A stretch of 64,000 nt of DNA from Nostoc sp. XA010 (GTDB lineage Bacteria > Cyanobacteriota > Cyanobacteriia > Cyanobacteriales > Nostocaceae), in assembly GCF_020829625.1 (NCBI RefSeq), contig NZ_JAIVFX010000028.1:16639-80638 (forward strand), in the 5' to 3' direction. Positions 58,264 to 64,000 of this stretch are shown piece after piece. Position 1 is the stretch's first letter, and each line of letters begins with the position of its first letter. The translations under genes were made by a program, and so were the position numbers. The notes beneath the pieces were generated by a model. It saw only the letters and a program-made list of their open reading frames with translations. It ran no database searches and was not told the DNA's origin.

Positions 58264-59010
58264 CTAGTCGTGCAACTTGTCAAATAGCCATGCCAAAACA
58301 GCATCAACATCAGTAACCTGCTCCCCTGGCGGTATAGGTGGACGATTTACCATAACAACGTTTACGCCCAGTTCTCGCGCTGCAATAATCTTGGGCTTTG
58401 TTGCATCGCCACCGCTATTTTTACTTACTATGGTATCAATCTTGTTATGAATCAGGATTTGCCTTTCATTATTGAGGGTAAACGGCCCGCGATCGCACAA
58501 TATCACTCCCGGTGGCACTAAAGCATCACCACTAGGAGGATCAATCATCCGCATCAGAAACCAAATTTTCTCTAGGTGAGCAAAGGCGGCGAGTTCTTGC
58601 CTTCCAACTGTTAAAAATACTCGCTGTGCCTGGTTTGCTACAGATGCGGCGGCGGCTTCGACACTATTAACTTCAATCCAGCGATCGCCACTTTCTTTTT
58701 CCCAAGGCGGACGTATTAACATCAGACGGGGTACTCCGACTTCGGTTGCAGCATCCGCCGCATTGAAAGAAATCTGAGTAGCAAAAGGATGGGTTGCATC
58801 AATTAATAAGTCGATTTGCATGACTCGCAAATAGCTAGCCAATCCAGCCACACCACCAAAGCCTCCAATCCGTAAATCGCCTAACGGTACTGATGGTTCA
58901 CGGGTGCGCCCAGCTAGAGATGTGATTGCTTCTAAACCTTGGATAGTCGCCACTTCGGCAGCTAGTTCTGCGGCATCTCCTGTACCACCTAGAATCAAAA
59001 CGCGCATCAT
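58264..59010 (-). CDS. cobK: Precorrin-6A reductase (CobK/CbiJ)
   Basis: Cobalamin biosynthesis NADPH-dependent reductase, 248 aa from ATG 59010, whose first base is the last base of the upstream stop codon (TAATG). The frame could also start at ATG 59007 (MRVLILGGTGDAAELAAEVA). The NADPH-binding N-terminus, LIDATHPFATQISFNA, the FLMRMIDPPSG region and a C-terminal SKNSGGDATKPKIIAARELG are typical. It is coupled to the DUF1636 gene, and both follow a cobalamin riboswitch, consistent with B12-controlled expression. Confidence 0.93.
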   Translation of the reverse strand: MMRVLILGGTGDAAELAAEVATIQGLEAITSLAGRTREPSVPLGDLRIGGFGGVAGLASYLRVMQIDLLIDATHPFATQISFNAADAATEVGVPRLMLIRPPWEKESGDRWIEVNSVEAAAASVANQAQRVFLTVGRQELAAFAHLEKIWFLMRMIDPPSGDALVPPGVILCDRGPFTLNNERQILIHNKIDTIVSKNSGGDATKPKIIAARELGVNVVMVNRPPIPPGEQVTDVDAVLAWLFDKLHD

Positions 59011-59426
59011 TAAGATAAAGGTGGAATCTTTGCCAAAATGCCTTTTTTTAGCGCTTCTGGACGCTCTGACCAAGGCAGTAAACCATCTGCTTTGACATAG
59101 TATTGACTAGCACATTCTAGTACCGCAGATGCACTACCATCAACAGCTAAATCACCAAATAAATATGTTAATTTGCCCTTGGCAGCAAAGGCAACTACAC
59201 AGGAACGATTACAAGCACTCATGCATTCAACTTCTTCAATTGGGAATTCATCTCGTAAGTCCCAATCTTGTGCAAGCTGCTGAAGTTGAGATAGAAGTTT
59301 TTGACCGCCACTTTCACCTAAGCGTTTTCCATCTTGCCAAACGCTAGCACAAGTTTTGCAAACAAATAAAGTATGGTCAGCAACACCCAAAGGACTAGTC
59401 GGGGAAATATTTACAGTAGTAGTCAT
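59010..59426 (-). CDS. DUF1636 metal-binding (ferredoxin/thioredoxin-like) protein
   Basis: 138 aa from ATG 59426 (MTTTVNISPTSPLG), preceded by GAGG; ATG 59474 would add 16 residues. Four conserved Cys occur as FVCKTCASVW and ECMSACNRSC, the pattern of thioredoxin-fold [2Fe-2S] or metal-binding DUF1636 proteins. These often accompany cobalamin and cobalt genes. It lies directly downstream of a cobalamin riboswitch and overlaps cobK by one base. A role in cobalt handling or corrin redox chemistry is inferred from context. Confidence 0.88.
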   Translation of the reverse strand: MTTTVNISPTSPLGVADHTLFVCKTCASVWQDGKRLGESGGQKLLSQLQQLAQDWDLRDEFPIEEVECMSACNRSCVVAFAAKGKLTYLFGDLAVDGSASAVLECASQYYVKADGLLPWSERPEALKKGILAKIPPLS

Positions 59427-59504
59427 CTGTACCTCGCAGATATGTGGAACTGATAAATCTATTTCGGCGGGCATCCTGACTTACTCAATTTGGGATTTTA
59501 GATT

Positions 59505-59620
59505 ACATCTCAAATTGGTTTACAGTTGCGGGACAGCGCCGGATTTGCACCGAACTTTCCCCGTTACCTCTGGTAGCTGCTCCCCACCAGAACCGAATAA
59601 CCTTATCGATCATACACCCT
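59505..59620 (-). promoter_or_regulatory. Cobalamin (B12) riboswitch
   Basis: On the minus strand the core reads GGTGGGGAGCAGCTACC, GGTGCAAATCCGGCGC and GTCCCGCAACTGTAAACC, the conserved receptor elements of cobalamin riboswitches. It lies just upstream of the DUF1636-cobK pair. B12 binding is expected to lower their expression. Boundaries are approximate. Confidence 0.9.
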
Positions 59621-59712
59621 ACTCGAATGGTACTTTGCTTATCAGATGGATTTACACTTTTATCTTGCTTTATCAAGAAAGTATGTGTTATTGTTGATAA
59701 TCGTGTAGTTAA

Positions 59713-59786
<74 letters not shown>

Positions 59787-59795
59787 TTTTTGTAC

Positions 59796-59897
59796 TGTAC
59801 ATTCACAAATTGAATGTCGTTGTTCACAAATTAATGTCGCTATTTCACAAATTAGTGTCGTTACTTCTTTTAGATAACCGTTCACAAATTAATGTCG
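59796..59897. repeat. CAST left end with four TnsB-type sites
   Basis: The end begins TGTACATTCACAAATT at 59796. Sites TTCACAAATT(G)AATGTCG lie at 59802-59819, 59823-59839, 59844-59860 (TTCACAAATTAGTGTCG) and 59881-59897. The first three are exactly 21 bp apart. Terminal TGTACA plus such sites matches type V-K CAST ends. The 5 bp before it (TGTAC) could be the target-site duplication. Confidence 0.88.
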
Positions 59898-60090
59898 CAA
59901 CATTTGAGGCTAATCAACTATTCACTTTGGCATGATACTGTCTCGCCAGAGTGAATATTTGACTATAGACCCAATTTTATACCTAAGCTAAAAAACTTTT
60001 ACAATCTGTGCTGCCCACGAGCGCTGCCCATTGGCTTTCACGCTTATAGTCTAGCCATTCTTCAGTGTTTCCATTTTAATAAGCAGCCAA

Positions 60091-60552
60091 TTAACTACCA
60101 AAGTTTTTGAGATTGTCCCTTAATTGTTGATGCACGCGATCGCACCAAAAGGGAATCACAGTTTGTCCTTGACAAAGAGCTTCTAGCGCCGCCTCTTGAT
60201 CAAATTCTGCTAATGTCAAATATTTTTCCTGAGATGCGTTAGATATCAGCATCAGCTTCTTCATCTTTTTTTTAGGGACAAACTCCTCAAACAGCCAAGG
60301 CTCCTTATCTTGCAACATAGCCAAAGCTTCCCGGCAAACTTCAAAGCTTAAGCCAACAGACAATAAATAATGCATCACTGTTAGCGTCAACAGGTCAGCT
60401 ATTGAGTAGTAAACATTACGACCCTTACCTGTGGTATTCACAGTTGGTACAACAACACCTTTATCTCGCCAATACTGTAACTGACGACGCGAACAATTAG
60501 TAATTTCAGCAGCTTCTGTGGTTGTGTAGAATTTTTCTTCCATAGAAATCAT
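60091..60552 (-). CDS. cvkR: CvkR, MerR-type repressor of type V-K CAST
   Basis: 153-aa regulator with an N-terminal winged HTH of MerR type (FYTTTEAAEITNCSRRQLQY then WRDKGVVVPTVNTTGKGRNV). A helical C-terminal part (LTLTVMHYLLSVGLSFEVCR) lacks a metal-binding Cys array. It is divergent from cas12k with a 71-bp intergenic region that holds a palindrome. CvkR was described in Anabaena CAST as repressing cas12k and the tracr/CRISPR region by binding a palindrome of AnnACATnATGTnnT form. The frame is intact although cas12k is not. Start ATG 60552, alternative 60543. Confidence 0.88.
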   Translation of the reverse strand: MISMEEKFYTTTEAAEITNCSRRQLQYWRDKGVVVPTVNTTGKGRNVYYSIADLLTLTVMHYLLSVGLSFEVCREALAMLQDKEPWLFEEFVPKKKMKKLMLISNASQEKYLTLAEFDQEAALEALCQGQTVIPFWCDRVHQQLRDNLKNFGS

Positions 60553-60589
60553 CCTACAGAAGCAATTTTTTAAATTTAATTTTTTTAAG

Positions 60590-60604
60590 AATACATAGTG
60601 TATT
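60590..60604. promoter_or_regulatory. Probable CvkR operator
   Basis: AATACATAGTGTATT has perfect 6-bp arms (AATACA / TGTATT) and fits the published CvkR consensus AnnACATnATGTnnT with one change (A to G in the second half). It lies 20 bp before the cas12k start and overlaps the likely promoter (TATGAT at 60606-60611 as a -10 candidate). Confidence 0.6.
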
Positions 60605-60623
60605 TATATGATATTTTATTTTT

Positions 60624-62271
60624 ATGAGTCAGATTACTATCCAGTGTCGTCTTATTGCCAGTGAATCAGCCCGCCAAAAACTGTGGAAGTTGATGGCAAA
60701 TTTGAACACACCCTTAATTAACGAACTACTCGAACAACTTGGTAAACACCCAGACTTCGAGAAATGGCGACAAGAAGGTAAGCTTCCAGCAACTATTGTT
60801 AGTCAACTGTGTCAGCCTCTCAAGACTGACCCTCGCTTTACAGGTCAATCTAGCCGTTTATATATGTCGGCGATTCATATTGTGGACTACATCTATAAGT
60901 CTTGGCTGGCAATACAAAAACGCCTACAGCAACAGCTACCTGTTAAAAAATGGCTGCAAACTTAGCGATAAAGAAGAAGATCCAGAAAAATTTGCCAAAC
61001 GTCGTCGTCAAGTTGAAATTCAAATTCAAAGGCTTACCGAAAAGTTAATAAGTCAGATGCCTAAAGGTCGAGATTTGACCAATGGTAAATGGTTAGAGAC
61101 ACTCTTTACTGCTACAACCACCTTTCCTGAAGACAACGCCGAAGCCAAGCGCTGGCAGGATATCCTATTAACTCGACCAAGTTCTCTTCCATTCCCCCTT
61201 GTTTTTGAAACGAACGAGGATATGGTTTGGTCAAAGAATCAAAAAGGTAGGCTGTGTGTTCACTTCAATGGATTGAGCGATCTTAACTTTGAGGTATACT
61301 GCGACAATCGCCAACTTCACTGGTTTCAACGTTTCCTAGAAGACCAACAAACTAAACGCCAAAGCAAAAGCCAGTATTCTAGTGGCTTATTCACTCTCAG
61401 AAATACTCATCTAAGTTGGCAAAAAGGAGAAGGTAAGGGCGAACCTTGGAACGTAAACCGATTGAGCCTGTACTGTTGTGTTGACAATCGCCTATGGACT
61501 TCTGAGGGAACAGAACAGGTTCGTCAAGAGAAAGCAGATGAAATTACTAAAATCATCTCAGTGATGAAGCAAAAAAGTGGACTAAGAGATACACAGAAAG
61601 CTTTTATTCAACGTAAAGAATCAACACTTAATCGAATGAATAATAGCTTTGAGCGTCCTAGTCAACCCTTATACCAAGGTCAATCACACATTTTGGTTGG
61701 AGTAAGCTTGGGACTAGAAAAACCTGCCACGGTGGTTGTAGTAGATGTGATAGCTAACAAAGTCCTGGCTTCCCGGAGTATTCGCCAGCTACTTGGTGAC
61801 AATTACGAACTCCTGAATCGCCAGAGACGACAACAGCGATTATTATCCCAGGAACGCCACAAAGCACAAAAAAGTTTTTCTCCTAATGAATTTGGCTCAT
61901 GTGAGTTAGGGGAATATGTAGACCGATTACTAGCTAAAGAAATTGTAGCGATCGCACAAACCTATAAAGCTGGTAGCATCGTTTTGCCCAAGCTAGGGGA
62001 TATGCGGGAGATTGTTCAAACTGAAATTCAAGCTATAGCCGAGGCAAAATGTCCTGGTTACATAGAAGGTCAGCAAAAATATGCCAAACGATATCGGGTT
62101 AACGTCCATTCCTGGAGTTATGGCAGATTAATTCAGAGTATTCAAAGCAAAGCTACTCAAACCGGAATAGTGATTGAAGAAGGGCAACAACCTGTTCGAG
62201 GCAGCCCCGAATACAAAGCAAAGGAATTAGCACTTTCTGCTTACCATCTCCGCCCAAATAGGCGAAGTTGA
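60624..62271 (+). pseudogene. cas12k: Cas12k (C2c5) effector with internal deletion and frameshift
   Basis: RNA-guided, nuclease-dead targeting protein of V-K CAST. The N-terminal frame (60624 on: MSQITIQCRLIASESARQKL) is normal up to YKSWLAIQKRLQQQ near 60935. It then leaves the family and stops at TAG 60963-60965. From about 60934 another frame carries SYLLKNGCKLSDKEEDPEKF and everything after (NGKWLETLFTATTTFPEDNA, GQSHILVGVSLGLEKPATVV, AGSIVLPKLGDMREIVQTEI) to the normal C-terminus. The two parts total about 548 codons, against about 640 in intact Cas12k. So roughly 90 residues plus one or two bases are gone, and a single sequencing error cannot explain it. Confidence 0.88.
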
Positions 62272-62293
62272 CAAACTGAACCTTGACAAGAGA

Positions 62294-62512
62294 ATATTTA
62301 ATAGCGCCGAAGTTTATACTGCTTGCAGTATAAACTTTGTTAAATAGGGGTTAGTTTGACTGTAGCAATGCAGTCTTGCTTTCTGGCCCTGGTAGCTGCT
62401 CACCCTGAAGCTGCTGTCTTTGGACAGGATAGGTGCGCTCCCAGCAATAAGGGCGCGGATGTACTGCTGTAGTGGCTACCAAATCACCCCCGATCAAGGG
62501 GGAACCCTCCCC
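62294..62512 (+). ncRNA. tracrRNA of the type V-K CAST
   Basis: Begins near ATATTTAATAGCGCCG. A hairpin follows (AAGTTTATACTGC / GCAGTATAAACTT), then the blocks GTTAGTTTGACTGTAG, CAGTCTTGCTTTCT and CCCTGGTAGCTGCTCACCCT. GATAGGTGCGCTCCCAGCAA, GGGCGCGGATGTACTGC and ATCACCCCCGATCAAGGGGG come next, all matching characterised V-K tracrRNAs. The anti-repeat AACCCTCCC is at 62503-62511. All conserved elements are present, so the RNA looks functional although cas12k is broken. Confidence 0.85.
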
Positions 62513-62712
62513 AATTCTTCATTTGAAGGACTCAAATCAAGGCAAAATTTCTTAGAGATCCGCGCAAATTGTAAATAGCTTGTCCCATCTGAATTTCATC
62601 GTTTTTTCACTAAGATATGATTCTTGAGACTAAAGCTCTGATAGCAAATTGGGAGAAATTTGCGCTAAGGACATCTAGAAACATTGCCCCACAATATTTT
62701 AAAGCTGAGTCG

Positions 62713-63250
62713 GTCGCAACAACCCTCCAGCTAGTGGGTGGGTTGAAAGTGCACTAGGAGGAGCGGATTCGATTACTTCCTTAAGTCGCAACAACCCTCC
62801 AGCTAGTGGGTGGGTTGAAAGTTAGATAAACTGTGGAAACCAGAATCAGAGCCACAGCGTCGCAACAACCCTCCAGCTAGTGGGTGGGTTGAAAGTTTGA
62901 GACATATTAACCGTGAGAAATTACAAAATCGTCGCAACAACCCTCCAGCTAGTGGGTGGGTTGAAAGCCTTCTATTGATGATGAATGGGATAAAGACGAC
63001 CGTCGCAACAACCCTCCAGCTAGTGGGTGGGTTGAAAGTTTTCGCTTTGCCCCCCCAAGGGAAGCGGTATGCAAGAGTCGCAACAACCCTCCAGCTAGTG
63101 GGTGGGTTGAAAGATATCCAAGCTTGATGCAATAAACCGAACCGTCAGTCGCAACAACCCTCCAGCTAGTGGGTGGGTTGAAAGGTGCAAACTTTTATCG
63201 CTATGCACCAAGAGGAATGTCGCAACAACCCTCCAGCTAGTGGGTGGGTT
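62713..63250 (+). CRISPR. CRISPR array of the type V-K CAST, 8 repeats and 7 spacers
   Basis: The 37-nt repeat begins GTCGCAACAACCCTCC and ends GGGTGGGTTGAAAG. Starts: 62713, 62785, 62859, 62931, 63002, 63077, 63148 and 63219. Spacer lengths are 35, 37, 35, 34, 38, 34 and 34 nt. The first seven repeats are identical. The eighth is cut after 32 nt (GGGTGGGTT) and followed by unrelated sequence, so it marks the leader-distal end. No spacer matches the window by eye. Frames running through the array are artefacts. Confidence 0.95.
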
Positions 63251-63266
63251 ATCATCATTTTTATTA

Positions 63267-63303
63267 GGGAGGGTTGAAAGAGAGCGCTACGTTGACATTA
63301 TCG
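63267..63303 (+). ncRNA. Atypical repeat plus homing (self-targeting) guide
   Basis: A minimal repeat GGGAGGGTTGAAAG (63267-63280) is followed by a guide whose first 18 nt (63281-63298, AGAGCGCTACGTTGACAT) match tRNA-Val positions 59734-59751 exactly. After that guide and tRNA differ (TATCG against CGTAG). The target is preceded by GTT, a V-K PAM. This is the delocalised crRNA arrangement that sends V-K CASTs to a chromosomal tRNA gene. Confidence 0.88.
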
Positions 63304-63328
63304 TTATATAGTCTCTGTAATTGACACT

Positions 63329-63349
63329 CCCCGCTCTAAAGAGACGGGG
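63329..63349. repeat. Hairpin resembling an IS200/IS605-type end
   Basis: CCCCGCTCTAAAGAGACGGGG followed by ATTCTTGGTTCC. Such hairpins occur at right ends of IS605/tnpB elements and could also stop crRNA transcription. No tnpB is present. Confidence 0.4.
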
Positions 63350-63422
63350 ATTCTTGGTTCCCTGACTCGCCGTTAGACAGCAGGCTTGCGCCAACTGCCC
63401 AAGAGGGCAAATCTCCCCAAGG

Positions 63423-63874
63423 GTAGGGTCGAGGTGTGCATTACTGCATCACCCCTCCCATTCGGAACCGTGCTTGCGACTTTCACCGCACACGGCTACT
63501 CAGTGTGTTGTCCATTTGTCATATCGGACTTCCTGACAGCATGACCTATGAAATTAGGAATATCATATATCCACTCCCAGTCATATTTATTCCAAAATTG
63601 AGAAAGTTTCTCTCGGAATTTTGAGTGGTCTTTCTTCCTAATTTCCTTTAAGTCAAGTGCGGTCTTTTCGTCGTGACAGTGCCGATGTAATAATTGCAGA
63701 TTTTTATACTCATCCTTGCCTCTTAATGCTCTGGGGATTTTGTGATCTACTTCTAAAACATCCCATTCTTGGAAGCTTAACCCGCACCAAGGACATTTAC
63801 CCTTTTGAAGTTTTAGCAACTTAGCCTTACGATTAGGCATTTGGGGGTGTATCCCTAGTCTTTTACTCCAATAT
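63423..63874 (-). pseudogene. 3' fragment of a group II intron with its HNH domain
   Basis: On the minus strand the protein frame reads YWSKRLGIHPQMPNRKAK and then an HNH endonuclease domain (KCPWCGLSFQEWDVLEVDHK, NLQLLHRHCHDEKTALD), the C-terminal part of a group II intron reverse transcriptase/maturase. Its TAG stop (63496-63498) runs directly into domain V (63464-63499: CCGTGTGCGGTGAAAGTCGC then AAGCACGGTTC). Domain VI with a bulged A and an AC end follows at about 63423. The reverse transcriptase and X domains are missing: a family D repeat end begins at 63875, exactly where homology stops. Confidence 0.8.
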
Positions 63875-64000
63875 AGGACTTACGCATTGACATAAAAGCA
63901 AAAATGACAGGTAGAGTTTTCAAGGCTTCTATCTAGGTTTTTCAATCATATTTTGGCGATCGCCAGCAATCAAAAGCAACCTCCAAAAGCCTGGAACAAC
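63875..64000. repeat. Family D inverted-repeat end at the window edge
   Basis: AGGACTTACGCA at 63875 equals the end of the 34327 element. The opposite end is not reached within the window. The remaining bases hold a HIP1-related GCGATCGCC and no gene. Confidence 0.5.

Larger units (their letters stand above)
59796..63303. mobile_element. Type V-K CRISPR-associated transposon (visible part, degraded)
   Basis: Layout from the tRNA outward: transposon end, cvkR (-), cas12k (+, broken), tracrRNA, CRISPR array, separate homing guide. The end lies 62 bp downstream of a GTT PAM in tRNA-Val, inside the 60-66 bp range known for V-K CASTs, and on the protospacer-proximal side (left end). tnsB, tnsC and tniQ normally follow that end but are absent between it and cvkR. 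The opposite end is not found before base 64000. The element is therefore rearranged or a relic; the missing genes may also lie farther right. Confidence 0.85.

Noticed and set aside
60739..60933. Start of the 510-codon cas12k frame at 60739
   Set aside because: The first about 65 codons of that frame are out-of-frame translation of the true cas12k N-terminus; only the part from about 60934 is Cas12k sequence.
60624..62271. Programmed frameshifting to make Cas12k
   Set aside because: About 90 residues of the family are missing at the joint, which a ribosomal frameshift cannot supply, and no slippery heptamer is at the joint.
62803..63132. Frames across the CRISPR array on both strands
   Set aside because: They consist of repeat and spacer text and vary with spacer length; the array fully explains them.
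63329..63349. An intact IS605 element after the array
   Set aside because: Only one end-like hairpin is seen; there is no tnpA or tnpB gene.

Overview
The window looks like chromosomal DNA of a filamentous, Nostoc/Anabaena-type cyanobacterium. HIP1 octamers (GCGATCGC) are very frequent. Short tandem heptamers (TAACTCC, CCCCAGT, CAAATGA types) and small inverted-repeat elements fill the gaps. Gene content is typical of the group: a SigA-type sigma factor, a high-light-inducible protein, TxlA, DUF2358 and DUF1636 proteins, and a cobalamin riboswitch. All names come from reading the sequence by eye; no database search was run.

Layout. 0-9 kb: 3' part of gyrB, a fasciclin lipoprotein, sigA, an Hlip, a frameshifted acetyltransferase and a GyrA/ParC-family gene. 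9-18 kb: a receiver-only response regulator, a TPR protein, a secreted basic protein, then a tripartite efflux operon (HlyD/MacA adaptor, MacB permease, LolD/MacB ATPase, TolC-like channel) with a 21-bp minisatellite between adaptor and permease. 18-29 kb: a truncated antiporter, two methyltransferases altered by mobile DNA, a decayed IS, small hypothetical genes, HupE-like and SGNH-hydrolase genes and an ABC exporter. 29-43 kb: galE, a CcdA/UreH-like membrane protein with a partner, a broken Doc toxin with its antitoxin, an M28 peptidase, a DUF1400 alpha/beta hydrolase, a WD40 protein and several intergenic repeats. 43-53 kb: a TPR gene with an internal stop, a Tn7-like transposon end, a lipoxygenase followed by a cytochrome P450 with an in-frame stop, a cupin, a DUF89 protein and txlA. 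53-59.5 kb: a GAF-GGDEF protein, a BMP-family Tat lipoprotein, and a B12-riboswitch-controlled DUF1636-cobK pair.

The most interesting part is 59.7-64 kb: one end of a type V-K CRISPR-associated transposon (CAST) beside a tRNA-Val(GAC) gene. In order it holds a transposon end with four TnsB-like sites, a cvkR (MerR-like) repressor, a divergent cas12k, a tracrRNA, a CRISPR array of 8 repeats and 7 spacers, and a separate atypical repeat followed by a short homing guide. The first 18 nt of that guide match the tRNA-Val gene exactly beside a GTT PAM, and the transposon end starts 62 bp downstream of the PAM. So the sequence records how the element arrived. Cas12k appears broken by an internal deletion with a frameshift, and no tnsB, tnsC or tniQ lies in the visible part, so the element looks like a non-autonomous relic whose RNA parts are intact. 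A group II intron 3' fragment, itself cut by a small inverted-repeat element, follows the array.

Decay is a theme of the whole window: frameshifts, in-frame stops, truncations and gene remnants occur in at least ten places. This suggests a genome, or a genome region, under relaxed selection.
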